The position numbers and the translations under genes were made by a program. Under the pieces are notes generated by a model. It ran no database searches and was not told where the DNA came from. It saw only the letters and a list, made by a program, of their open reading frames with translations. 64,000 nt of DNA from Aurelia coerulea (lineage: Eukaryota; Cnidaria; Scyphozoa; Semaeostomeae; Ulmaridae): positions 38,138,663 to 38,202,662 of the forward strand of contig CM076943.1 of NCBI GenBank assembly GCA_039566865.1, read 5' to 3'. How positions within the stretch are numbered: the first letter of the stretch is position 1; each line of letters starts with the position of its first letter. This document shows, one piece after another, positions 52,701 through 56,999 of this stretch.

Positions 52701-54216
52701 TCTGAAGGTGATTATTTTCCAGCTTGATTGCTCATTCTACGGAAACAGCAAAAAGTGTTTTCCTTTCAAAGTTAATGTGATCTTTAAGTGTAAAAATTAA
52801 TTTAAAGATGCAGCAGCATGATCTTGTCCTTGCTGTAGCTCTCTCGGTTAACTTTCTTAAAGTTCTTGAAGTTAAAAGCGTTTGTACTGATTAAAAACCT
52901 GCCATTAAAACAGACCTAATTTTCTTCATTCAGAATATCTATTCAGAATATTTGATTTGAATCTACAAACTCATTTCCAATAAAGCAGTTACCGGATACG
53001 GCATTTCTGTGACGTAATTGATGAGCCGTTGCCAAAGTATAAAGGAGGAAATATTCTAATTTTGTAAAACTAAATTCTTGGAAGTGGGTTATTACTGTAT
53101 TCCTTACTCTCTCTTCCTATTTTCCAACACATAACATGCCGATGTGTTACATCATCATTTTCGCACATGAAGTGAACAGTTAAAAAGCCCACCACCATCC
53201 TTTAACGCTTATCAAGTCTAGGGGGAGGCTGCCTAGCGGTTTCTCTTCTGCCTAGCGGTTTCTCTTCTCTGGATCTTCACTAAGTGCACTTCAACGTTGA
53301 GGCTTTCTCATTCTTAGTTTTTATCCTTCTTACGATCAAAAATTAGTTTTGTAGACAAATCAAATTCATTCCAGGGGGTAAACACGATCAATTTTCGAGA
53401 GATGTCTTAGTAAAATTTCGAATGAATCCTAATAAAATGTACAGCTGATGTGATAAAATGATGAAAGACGAGATTATGTTCTACTCTTGATACTCTATCC
53501 AACTAATTACTTTTTTGTAATTTAAACGTAAGATTGTGAGTATTTCGGCACTAAGCATGCGCAAGTTCTTTGAATTCCTTTGTGATGACGTCATCACCTT
53601 CTATTAATTTCTATTTACAAAATAAATGCTATTTAACCACAGAATGCACTAAAATTAAATTAGTGTCCGTACTGCCTTCTGTTTTCTCACAATCAACGAT
53701 CGAAGAGTTTTAGTAGTGAATCCTGTTGACTTTGAAAATGCTACATTGTGACGTCATGAGCAGGTCACGTGACATAACTAAAGTAGATTTCATTTTTGGG
53801 TTCAGCTTATGATGTACTATACACATGCCGAATTTTAAGGCTCTAGGCTGCCATAACAGAAATGAAACAGGGGGGGGGGCTGAATGACCCACCTCCCCCT
53901 TAGGCATCCAGAGCATCAAATGCTCTAGTCCTGATAGGGTTGATGTGCTTATTTACTATCAATGTGCTTTGTGTTAACAGGTCAGCAATTCTACAGACAG
54001 GAGGACAGTCCGTATTGTGAGCCATGCTACGTGAGACACTTTGGAAAGCGATGCAGCACATGCTACAAGGCTATTAAAGGTAACACGAAATTTGTGGATT
54101 ACGGAGGAGAGTTTCATCATGACGAATGCTTTGTCTGTTGTCAGTGTGACAAGAGATTGGCAGGTGCCAAATTTCTCATCAGAAATGGCAGCCGCCTTTG
54201 TGTTGATTGTAAGTGA
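7425..54216 (+). CDS. Lmpt: Limpet/FHL-type PET + six-LIM domain protein (nine exons joined)
   Basis: Joining 7425-7484, 11948-12036, 27675-27852, 31664-31865, 42114-42361, 43670-43939, 45384-45644, 50176-50284 and 53981-54216 gives 550 codons plus TGA, with every exon phase matching and GT/AG at every junction. Seen in order: a cysteine-rich motif (residues about 34-65, with CPGF and NCRCG), a PET domain (about 66-180, with FMDQLPAEKVP) and six LIM domains starting at C189, C254, C315, C375, C438 and C497. PET plus six LIMs is the architecture of Drosophila Limpet, related to vertebrate FHL proteins. Prickle and Testin have PET but only three LIMs. LIM domains are double zinc-finger protein-binding modules, so the product is expected to be a scaffold at actin structures or in the nucleus; that role is inferred from the family. 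No transcript is available here, so extra isoforms with other first exons are possible. Confidence 0.9.
8205..8614. mobile_element. hAT-like MITE with internal repeats
   Basis: Termini CCCAGGGGGGTACTC on both strands, with a longer inverted repeat inward (TTGACTTTCAATAC). An 8-base duplication GGGTGGAC lies at 8197-8204 and 8615-8622. Inside, the motif CAATATTTGGGGTC recurs about six times. It is inserted in an older repeat whose other copy is near 9745-9960. Confidence 0.8.
8615..8830. repeat. Dispersed repeat, copy 1 (right part)
   Basis: Starting GTGGACATGTCCACCC, it runs in parallel with 9765-9960: both share the blocks TTGTGATAACT, TCTGAATTC and AAATCAT in the same order. The left part lies before the MITE at 8205. 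Confidence 0.65.
9354..9646. mobile_element. hAT-type MITE with 8-bp target duplication
   Basis: The ends CAGGACTGTCGAGAGG and CCTCTCTCAACGGCCCTG are imperfect inverted repeats. The flanks TCAAAGTA (9346-9353 and 9647-9654) are identical. Eight-base duplications and CAGG ends fit the hAT superfamily. Related copies lie near 41180-41408 (same strand) and 17000-17688 (opposite strand), and a fragment near 12515-12595. Confidence 0.9.
9745..9960. repeat. Dispersed repeat, copy 2
   Basis: Contains GGACATGTCCACCCCGG and the same downstream blocks as the copy at 8615-8830. It has no insertion at the position where copy 1 carries a MITE, so it shows the empty site. Confidence 0.65.
10398..11462. 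mobile_element. piggyBac-type MITE, copy 2
   Basis: Starts CCCTATTTGTACCGGG and ends TTCAAATAGGG, with TTAA on both sides (10394-10397 and 11463-11466). Interior blocks match the copy at 5399, including TTTGCTGACATCAGCA and TTGCCTAGCAAC. It is longer because another small element sits inside it at about 11150-11338. A run of 14 G follows the left terminus. Confidence 0.88.
11150..11338. mobile_element. Palindromic MITE nested in the piggyBac-type MITE
   Basis: Ends CAATAGACCTTTTAGCTATT and AATAGCTAAAAGGTCTATTG are perfect inverted repeats, about 190 bp apart. The host MITE continues on both sides. The first bases AATAGACCTTTT are shared with the 1.4-kb elements at 28365 and 50993. Confidence 0.8.
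11948..12036 (+). CDS. Lmpt: Limpet exon 2 (first half of Cys-rich motif)
   Basis: The exon follows a pyrimidine-rich TTTTTCAG acceptor and ends at AG|GTAG. It encodes residues 21-49 and two bases of codon 50, including CLNC and CPGFSRHPWR. The pattern C-x2-C followed by CPGF-x-x-H-x-W is the cysteine-rich segment that precedes the PET domain in Limpet and Testin. The split arginine codon is completed by exon 3. Confidence 0.88.
13324..13906. mobile_element. Foldback element inside the hAT transposase
   Basis: A near-complete palindrome: AACAAGGTCATATTTTGTAA at the left and the matching ending CCTTGTT at the right, with arms of about 250 bases each. The 9-base duplication CGTTTCGCA flanks it exactly (13315-13323 and 13907-13915). 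Nine-base duplications and long arms suggest a Mutator-like origin; that assignment is an inference. A related palindrome is at 26993-27514. Confidence 0.9.
14726..15125 (-). mobile_element. LINE 3' fragment inserted in the hAT transposase
   Basis: On the - strand it encodes RRLDWLGHMLRLLERTPTKL and GRPKQTWIRQINKDLK, the C-terminus of many LINE reverse transcriptases, then a short 3' UTR and a GAA-rich tail. The 11-base duplication TTCGCAATCCT lies at 14715-14725 and 15126-15136. It is 5' truncated, as is usual for LINE copies. Confidence 0.88.
15861..16385. other. No gene recognised
   Basis: Short open frames on both strands without recognisable motifs. Part may be the 5' side of the hAT element. 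Confidence 0.3.
16391..16600. repeat. Poly-G run and adjoining minisatellite
   Basis: A run of about 20 G (from 16391) is followed at 16450-16590 by repeats of two related units, ATCGATTTTCGYGATTTTGG and ACTTTTTCRGAAAATTGG, each joined by GTATAAGG-type linkers. The units occur twice each. Confidence 0.75.
17000..17688 (-). mobile_element. hAT-type MITE (inverted copy), interrupted
   Basis: In reverse orientation the flanks match the elements at 9354 and 41180: AGAATCTCAGTGCCTGAAAA and AAATTACAACGAAG to the left, CATACCTTATTTC, CCCCGGGCCCCTGGTAAC and TCTCGACGGTCCTG to the right. A mariner-type MITE splits it at 17064-17607. Confidence 0.8.
17064..17607. mobile_element. Mariner-type MITE, family B, copy 1
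   Basis: Ends CCGGGTGTCCCAAAAAAAGT and the matching ACTTTTTAGGGACACCCGG. The inverted repeat continues about 45 bases inward through TCAAAAATCACCAAAAA. TA lies on both sides (17062-17063 and 17608-17609). Length 544 bp, non-coding. Inserted in a hAT-type MITE. Confidence 0.92.
18190..19730 (-). pseudogene. Penelope-like retroelement, interrupted by a SINE
   Basis: On the - strand the order is: RWLGWKENENKPTTEEYIRR (near 19560), GGAIGVCVAGNVVMIWWARK (near 19400-19450), SRYVNDIDIV (near 19310, the reverse transcriptase catalytic block), IHEIANDIHESIKV (near 19220), then after the SINE ENDRIPELDLE (near 18900), FLKPIASKHVTNKTPALFQ (near 18790), and a Cys-rich stretch RSDPFKTSNC, CRMC, YEIKCTCG (18210-18340) that precedes the GIY-YIG endonuclease in Penelope-like elements. 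Multiple stops are present. The second catalytic aspartate of YVDD appears as asparagine. Confidence 0.8.
18945..19205 (+). mobile_element. 5S rRNA-derived SINE
   Basis: GTGATCGAAGTTAAGC, GAGTGAGTAC and GGATGGGTGGCC occur in the order and spacing of the pol III internal promoter of 5S rRNA. A non-5S body follows (CGTCTTTCGGAAGGGACGTT, GGGGTCCCATGCCTGG), then AAATAAATTACAAAAAAA. A 5S head plus a unique body and an A-rich tail is the SINE3 layout. It sits within a Penelope-like element in the opposite orientation. Confidence 0.82.
19915..20215. mobile_element. Foldback MITE
   Basis: AATGGCGGCCAAGTGTCATT and its near reverse complement at 20170-20213 bound a palindrome of about 300 bp. The arms continue through AACAAAATTTGCATA. 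The right arm also holds AAACACCCGGTAG, a mariner-MITE-like end. No coding capacity. Confidence 0.75.
20800..20851. mobile_element. Solo terminus related to the foldback at 36488
   Basis: GTGGAAAGCAGAGTTACC followed by TTAA at 20850-20853 matches the right terminus of the foldback at 36488-37607, which is also followed by TTAA. The opposite end was not found nearby. Confidence 0.5.
21185..22064. mobile_element. Mariner-type MITE, diverged
   Basis: Left end TATATGTGCCCCAAAAAGTA and right end CTTTTTTTGGGCCTCCCAG with TA on both sides. Inverted repeats continue inward: TTATATTTGAATATATC against GATTTATTCAAATTTATAA. It is 880 bp, without a recognisable transposase. Confidence 0.65.
22070..22128 (-). 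repeat. GC-rich hairpin repeat, copy 1
   Basis: A 55-base island of very high GC in AT-rich DNA. Its reverse complement aligns with 41562-41612: GTACGAC, GGGCC, GGCGCCGCAGGC and GCCTAG occur in the same order and spacing. The core GGCGCCGCAGGC is part of an inverted repeat. Confidence 0.7.
22200..24990. other. Intron 2 sequence without a recognised element
   Basis: About 2.8 kb with no ORF resembling a known protein. A run of about 16 G lies at 24666-24681, followed by CTCTCTCTC. No clear terminal repeats were found by eye. Confidence 0.4.
25030..25695 (-). mobile_element. LINE fragment, copy 1 (5' truncated)
   Basis: On the - strand it encodes SHFSYCPLVWMFCERTLDQR and INHVHERALRIAQKDYEHYF, then KVRTTSFGIETTAFFGNRMW and a Cys-rich end. 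It is the C-terminal part of a LINE reverse transcriptase. The 3' end has GCCTAC blocks and a short (ATG)n run at about 25045-25055. Confidence 0.9.
25704..26795 (-). mobile_element. LINE fragment, copy 2, with (ATG)n tail
   Basis: Starts within the catalytic block as EICNFADDTTIYAYGPK, then NEDKCHFMIFGAKDN, SHFRYCPLVWMFCDRNLNQR, VRTTSFGIESVAFLGNRMWQ and a Cys-rich end (CNCRLC). The 3' tail is about 18 ATG repeats (25704-25760). It directly precedes copy 1 in the same direction. One frame break lies near 26250. Family: CR1/L2 or jockey-like. Confidence 0.9.
26993..27514. mobile_element. Foldback element related to the one at 13324
   Basis: ATACAAAGCGATTT and AAATCGCTTTGTAT bound a palindrome with arms of about 220 bases, including GGTGGCTAGCTCGCTCGTTG against CAACGAGCGAGCTAGCGACC. 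Blocks such as TGCACAACGAGCGAGCTAGC are shared with 13734-13756. The outer boundaries are fuzzy, and no target duplication was identified. Confidence 0.8.
27675..27852 (+). CDS. Lmpt: Limpet exon 3 (Cys-rich motif to PET start)
   Basis: Starts after TTACAG and ends GGG|GTGAGC, phase 0. It encodes residues 50-109, including RGCGNCRCGLWEHD, which completes the cysteine-rich motif begun in exon 2, and YMWVPRGLRSAG, the entry into the PET domain. It is separated from exon 2 by the longest intron in the gene, 15.6 kb and filled with transposons. Confidence 0.93.
28365..29751. mobile_element. 1.4-kb DNA element, AATAGACC family, copy 1
   Basis: Begins AACAGACCTTTTCAAA, ends TAGAAAAGTAGCGCGCCG through GGCTATT, and matches 50993-52362 along its length (for example GGAAGATGGCG, GATGAAGGCCTCGGATTTGG and TACCGGGGCAAGCCTTTCTA). 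No transposase was recognised; it is probably non-autonomous. Confidence 0.8.
30029..30658. mobile_element. Mariner-type MITE, family A, copy 2
   Basis: Termini CCGGGTGAGTCAGAAAAAAG and CTTTTTTCCGACTCACCCGG, TA on both sides (30027-30028 and 30659-30660), 630 bp. It is almost the same as the copy at 34384. Lies in intron 3. Confidence 0.93.
31664..31865 (+). CDS. Lmpt: Limpet exon 4 (PET domain core)
   Basis: Encodes residues 110-176 and one base of the next codon: VANFMDQLPAEKVP, then GAKYRARQLFYQLP, then the acidic and basic helix region ending ENVVGI. These are the diagnostic PET-domain blocks shared by Prickle, Testin and Limpet. The donor is G|GTATGC. The acceptor CTTATAG has a weak pyrimidine tract, but the frame and homology leave little doubt. 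Confidence 0.93.
32429..32853. mobile_element. Hairpin MITE with TA flanks
   Basis: Inverted termini CCTTAGTCCTTTCAAATTTC and GAAATTTGAAGGGACTAAGG, continuing inward through GCCTGCCTT and through repeats of CCCTTTAATTTTCG. TA at 32427-32428 and 32854-32855. Length 425 bp. Lies in intron 4. Confidence 0.85.
32856..34381. other. Intron 4 sequence without a recognised element
   Basis: Short ORFs on both strands, none with a family signature. Confidence 0.4.
34384..35012. mobile_element. Mariner-type MITE, family A, copy 3
   Basis: Same termini as copy 2, with TA at 34382-34383 and 35013-35014, 629 bp. By eye, only scattered substitutions separate it from the copy at 30029. Lies in intron 4. 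Confidence 0.93.
35669..36335 (-). mobile_element. LINE fragment
   Basis: On the - strand EIEKLQQRALRLLYNDHIRS and YENLLSKSSKCMMHV form the C-terminal part of a LINE reverse transcriptase. Further upstream NPEKFHALLLRKNQ and SGKQINVNGNFIKSEE continue it in another frame. A lone mariner-MITE terminus CCGGGTGAGCCAGAAGGAAG lies at the left edge (35669). Confidence 0.8.
36488..37607. mobile_element. Large foldback element with TTAA flanks
   Basis: GGTAACTCTGCTTTCCGCTC at the left and GAGCGGAAAGCAGAGTTACC at the right start arms of about 380 bases that stay alignable to TACTTTTCGACA (36857) and TGTCGAAAAGTA (37269). TTAA lies outside both ends (36484-36487 and 37608-37611). The spacer is about 400 bp and itself non-coding. 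TTAA points to a piggyBac-type transposase, which is an inference. Confidence 0.88.
37612..40230. other. Intron 4 sequence without a recognised element
   Basis: About 2.6 kb. No ORF resembles a known protein and no clear terminal repeats were seen. Confidence 0.4.
40238..40252. repeat. Poly-G run
   Basis: A run of about 13 G in AT-rich DNA. Similar runs are at 10411, 16391, 24666 and 40687. Confidence 0.8.
40288..40580. repeat. Tandem repeat, about 118-bp unit, 2.5 copies
   Basis: CTTTACTTTGGCTTAGAATG recurs at about 40291, 40409 and 40535, each followed by CATCTCCCAATA and CATGCTTGCC. The first two units also share ATCAGAGCACGAGGAAA. Confidence 0.88.
40965..41175. repeat. Minisatellite of CAGTACAGTGGGG units
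   Basis: About nine imperfect copies of YCAGTAYAGTGGGG separated by spacers such as AGGCATCYGG. The block is markedly GT-rich. Confidence 0.85.
41180..41408. mobile_element. hAT-type MITE copy with decayed left end
   Basis: GTAGCCAGGGTAGTTACC, CTTTCAGGAACATTTTCAGG and TTACCAGTGCATAAGGGGGC match the element at 9354. The right end CTCGACGGCCCTG is intact, but the left terminus and a target duplication were not found. Confidence 0.75.
41562..41612 (+). repeat. GC-rich hairpin repeat, copy 2
   Basis: Includes GTCGGCGCCGCAGGCGCCGAC, a 9-base-stem perfect hairpin. The same ordered blocks are at 22070-22128 on the other strand. Confidence 0.75.
42114..42361 (+). CDS. Lmpt: Limpet exon 5 (LIM1)
   Basis: Encodes residues 177-259. 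LIM1 begins at CNYC (189), has the WHPQCFVCNHC centre and ends around CGRHY. The exon closes with CGGCDE, the first zinc-ligand pair of LIM2, so LIM2 is split by intron 5. Acceptor TTCTTAG, donor GAG|GTGAGA. Confidence 0.95.
42362..43669. other. Intron 5, no recognised element
   Basis: Starts GTGAGA and ends TTTCTTTCAG. No family signature in any ORF. Short repeated phrases such as AAACCTTC near 43291 and 43513 were not pursued. Confidence 0.5.
43670..43939 (+). CDS. Lmpt: Limpet exon 6 (LIM2 and start of LIM3)
   Basis: Encodes residues 260-349 in phase 0 at both ends. AMDKSWHIEHFACYHC is strikingly FHL-like and is the middle of LIM2, which ends CQRC. LIM3 starts CCVC at 315 and continues through YHKECLICSKC. 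Flanked by TTTCAG and GTGAGT. Confidence 0.96.
44653..44955. mobile_element. Mariner-type MITE, family B, copy 2
   Basis: Ends CCCGGTGTCCCAAAAAAGTA and AGTACTCGTTTAAGACACCC, with TA at 44651-44652 and 44956-44957. Inner blocks (TTTCAAAAATCA, AAGAGCTAAATTT) match the copy at 17064. Length 303 bp, so it is internally shorter. Lies in intron 6. Confidence 0.88.
45384..45644 (+). CDS. Lmpt: Limpet exon 7 (end of LIM3 and LIM4)
   Basis: Encodes residues 350-436. It completes LIM3 with CNVC and carries LIM4 from CAGC (375) through YYHELCFLCSKC to CNGC (430). Both ends are phase 0, with acceptor TTCAG and donor GTAAGA. Confidence 0.95.
46068..48200 (+). pseudogene. Non-LTR retrotransposon reverse transcriptase
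   Basis: Copies element RNA into DNA at the target site. Visible in order: a connector before the polymerase (FCPWLTKDIKCLSATRDR), one in-frame TAA at 46476, then SKGFGPDGIANHFLK, ENWKTARVAPIFKSGEKNN, NYKPISVLPFLARLFEK, GQSGFRALHSTVTCL, FIDLKKAFDTVDHAIL (first catalytic Asp), GVPQGSCLGPLLFLIYINDL, MYADDTSISY (catalytic YADD, intact), then SIKYLGVQVDQYLVW. A frameshift follows near 47757, after which EPHFRYCCSVWGNCAEFRL and NRAARIITNSSYDAPAE continue in another frame, ending KIKGRL at 48200. Two lesions or more, so it is inactive, but it is the least decayed retroelement here. Confidence 0.93.
46068..48360 (+). mobile_element. CR1/L2-like LINE, 5' truncated, in intron 7
   Basis: Contains the reverse transcriptase and a 3' UTR that ends in a hairpin (GGCACGGCCCCCTG against GGGGCTACCGTGC) and an AT-rich tail. 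The endonuclease expected upstream was not recognised, so the copy is probably 5' truncated. It lies in the same direction as the host gene. The tail hairpin recurs at 1010-1068. Confidence 0.93.
48384..48430. repeat. Short perfect hairpin
   Basis: TTAGCCTGCGTG and CACGCAGGCTAA with AGCC/GGCT inside form a stem of about 16 bases around a short loop. It resembles a remnant of a palindromic MITE. Confidence 0.6.
48488..48545. mobile_element. Left end of a mariner-type MITE, family B
   Basis: TACCGGGTTTCCCAAACAAG then TACTCCTGTTTGAAAAATCA matches the family B terminus at 17064. The right end was not found. Confidence 0.55.
49547..49671. mobile_element. 125-bp hairpin MITE with 9-bp duplication
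   Basis: Ends CTAGCCTGAAATCAGGCTC and GAGCCTGATCTCAGGCT. AGGGAGCAG is present on both sides (49538-49546 and 49672-49680). The interior is purine-rich on one side and pyrimidine-rich on the other (GAGAAGGGGAAAGG against CCTTTTCCCTTCCC), so the whole element can fold into a hairpin. Confidence 0.85.
50176..50284 (+). CDS. Lmpt: Limpet exon 8 (first half of LIM5)
   Basis: Encodes residues 437-472 plus one base. It starts DCVKC and contains YHPECFICEQC, the first zinc finger and central ligands of LIM5. Acceptor CACCAG, donor G|GTAAGT. At 109 bases it is the shortest internal LIM exon. Confidence 0.94.
50993..52362. mobile_element. 1.4-kb DNA element, AATAGACC family, copy 2
   Basis: Perfect inverted ends of about 50 bases starting AATAGACCTTTTCAAAGGTC and containing GGGACGGGCGCGCTACTTTT. 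The ends are better kept than in the copy at 28365. No transposase. The adjoining bases show no clear target duplication. Lies in intron 8. Confidence 0.87.
52370..53960. other. Intron 8 sequence without a recognised element
   Basis: Contains a direct duplication GCCTAGCGGTTTCTCTTCT at 53231-53269 and TGACGTCA near 53586. No ORF with a family signature. Confidence 0.4.
53981..54216 (+). CDS. Lmpt: Limpet exon 9 (end of LIM5, LIM6, stop)
   Basis: Follows TTAACAG. GQQFYRQEDSPYCEPC ends LIM5, and LIM6 runs from CSTC (497) through FHHDECFVCCQC to CVDC (546-549), followed by lysine and TGA. LIM6 is complete, so this stop is a natural end. A perfect donor-like GTAAGT at 54209-54214 overlaps the last codons and could permit an extra 3' exon, but no seventh LIM block was seen downstream. 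Confidence 0.92.
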
Positions 54217-55015
54217 ACAACTATTGCAATCGGTAATGGAAAAATATCTGGTAATGCACGCAGATTAATGATGGACAATTATCAAATGATGCACGCTTGA
54301 GAAAGATGCAATTGAACAGTATTGTGCAATTATTTTCAGGACTTTCATTATTGTAGAGTCAAGAAATTCTCAAATTTCAAACTTTAGCTGCACAAGCAAT
54401 AGTCGAAGGAATTAGCCTATCAAGGCTGTGGGACGGCAAATTTAGGAAAAAACAAATGCATTATGTTCTAGCTAGCGTAATTCCTTTCTGAAATCCAGTT
54501 ACACTCCTTGGCTAGTGGACTTTTTCATTCGATATTTTTAGCGTAACGTTGCATCTAAATGTTGCATCATGTGCACGACAAATTATGCTGATGCACTCAC
54601 GAAAAATTTTCAAAATGGTGCTACATCTCAAATAAGTGATATGTTTGAAAGTGCAGCTTGGGAGATTTCATTTATACTTTGTTTTTTTGGAACCGCTTAA
54701 TGTCCCTTTCATATTGCTTAGATTGGCTAAAGCCATTCACTGATTTTTTGCTGGACAATTTTGCTGTAGACCTTCAATTCATATTTTGATAAATTGGTCG
54801 TGCTTTTGATTAGAATGATGTCTATTTTCATGATAATTTTTGATTTTACGAATTGATTAACTGTTTGGCATGTGTGTAGTTTCGTGTGAGAGTTTGGGAA
54901 TGTCAGGTTACATTTAAGAGGCTCAACTCAGCTACATTTGATTATTTAATAGATTGCATTTTGATTGGTATTTAATGTGCCGAACTTGTTCCAACTACCG
55001 GCTGTCCTCAAGCTA
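54217..55015. other. 3' flank of the Limpet gene
   Basis: Sequence just after the TGA; it should hold the 3' UTR. No AATAAA close to the stop was noted, so the polyadenylation site is not placed. Confidence 0.4.
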
Positions 55016-55016
55016 T

Positions 55017-55571
55017 ATCGAGTGACTCAAAAAATGCCCCCTAATGCAGCAAAAGAAGTTGCGCGATTAGCTAAAAGATTCTTGGTTTTTTTTGGTAATT
55101 TTCAAAGTAGTACTCTCTTGACGAATTCAAAATACCAACACAGTCAGTCTATTAGAACGGCCAGAAATGATCTAAAACATATGATCAAATCTTCTAGGTT
55201 GTTTGAAATCTATTTGAAGTCCTTTTGAAAATTAGTATGTCTAACAAAATGATGCACTGAAAATGAGACAGAAACTGAAATTTATATCTTATGTATTGGT
55301 CTGATAAGAAGATTATTGAAAATAGTAGAACTGACAAGCTGCGTTTCTTTTATTTCAAGATGCCTTTGATCATGCATTTTTAGGCCATTTTCAAAACATT
55401 ATTTTTGATACTTTGAATTTACCACAGTACCGCTATCCTGAAAATTACCAAAAGATCCCAAAAACACTTTAATCTTGTAGCTATTAGAAAAATCAGTTTT
55501 GATGGCTACAACGCAAGTGAATTTGCTGCAATAGTTTTTCGAAGAGGGGGACACTTTTTGTCAGTGACCCA
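55017..55571. mobile_element. Possible mariner-type MITE, diverged
   Basis: CGAGTGACTCAAAAAATGCC at the left and GGGGGACACTTTTTGTCAGT at the right are imperfect inverted repeats, with TGCAGCAAA repeated inside each end. About 555 bp. Confidence 0.55.
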
Positions 55572-55950
55572 GGACATGTTTTGATGGTTGTCATGGAGGC
55601 GATTCATTTTTGGCAGTCTCAGTGGCAAGTGCGCGATTTGATGGATCAGATACAACTGCAGTAGCTAGATCACGTGCTCCTTCCTTACATCGAATGTTAG
55701 TGAGCAACGTTTTGCTGCATCATTTAACCAATCTTCTGTTCTAGATTTTGAGATGACATTCGGTCCGCTTCAGCTTTGTTTGAACATCCGGTAGTTGTTG
55801 CTGTCGATGTGTATAGGTTAGATTTTCTTGTTACGTATGGATTGAATTTTGCTATTTCATATCATTTTTAGCAGAAAATAGCCTCTGATCATTGATTTAC
55901 TCTCTGGCACAAACTGAAGGTATAATCGATCGTGTTTTAGCTGAGATGTT

Positions 55951-56125
55951 ACTTGCTTGGCTAAAGGGGAAGTCCGTATGCACCTGGAAAGAGTTTGACT
56001 ACATTTAAGCCCTTGTGCAGGGCGTCCTGAAATGCATTACTTCTTGGGTTAAAGGGGAAGTCCGTATGCACCTGTAAAAAGTTTGACTACATCTAAGCCC
56101 TTGTGCAGGGCGTACTAAGATACGT
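55951..56125. repeat. Tandem duplication, about 88-bp unit, two copies
   Basis: AAAGGGGAAGTCCGTATGCA, AGTTTGACTACAT and AAGCCCTTGTGCAGGGCGT occur twice in order. Each unit contains the small hairpin CCCTTGTGCAGGG. Confidence 0.88.
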
Positions 56126-56519
56126 AACCAACTTTATAACGCAACCTTAACCGAGGTTATTCGAAGTAAAATAAACTTTGAGTGCATTCAACAATTTTCT
56201 TTTCTATATGTGGTTTGGAAACATTATTTAAATTATTTTTCTATCAAAAATGAGAGAGCTTGGGGTAAATGTGGCGCGTTGGTTCATGTAGCCTATTTGA
56301 GATGCAGGGAATTGGTAGGACATTTTATGAAAACCCATCTTTGTGCAAGTTTATTTTCTAATAATTTCTAATTATTTGACAAATGTATCCAAACTGCATA
56401 TGATTAGAAGGACAATAAACTGTCGTTGAGCAGTGAGCAGTGTGAATGAATTCAAAGTTTATCATTTTCTGAAACAGTTGCATTTTGGACAGTCAGTAGT
56501 ACATAATGGAGTAGTGTGA

Positions 56520-56960
56520 GTCGACTGCCAAAGATTGACTATGGGCACCTTGTCTATACTCCGTTACTGTTGCACAGCAGAAACGCTTACAGAAAATAGA
56601 ATTCGCTGCTGCATCTTTTGTAGCCGGCAATTATTTAAGGGATCCAAAAACAATTTTGAAACTGGGATGGCTACCTATAAAAGAACGAAGGGGACTAAAC
56701 CTCCTAAAGTCAACATGCAAAGTGATGAATGACGAGCCTGGCCAACAAACTTGAGACTAGAAGAGAAACAGTTTACCAGAGAGCTTTGATCAGGCAGTGC
56801 AAGATCACTTGTGATCCAATGGGAAACCGGGACTTTCCAGGATAGTGCAGCAGAATTGTTCAATTCTTTGCCAGAAAATATAAGAAACTGTTGCATCTAA
56901 AGTTAAATTTCTAACATTCTCCAAAGAATTTTTAAAGAATAAAAGTTTTTAATTAGATAC
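56520..56960 (+). mobile_element. LINE C-terminal fragment
   Basis: QQKRLQKIEFAAASFVAGNY, then KTILKLGWLPIKERRGLN and, in another frame, TGTFQDSAAELFNSLPENIR. This is the C-terminal tail of a LINE reverse transcriptase, cut at its 5' end and frameshifted. Confidence 0.75.
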
Positions 56961-56999
56961 AATGTATTAAGTTAGTTCAAGATTTTTTAACGTATTATG

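Noticed and set aside
56535..56732. Cys-rich + strand frame that might be an extra LIM exon
   Set aside because: The cysteines do not fit LIM spacing, and another frame of the same DNA reads as a LINE C-terminus.
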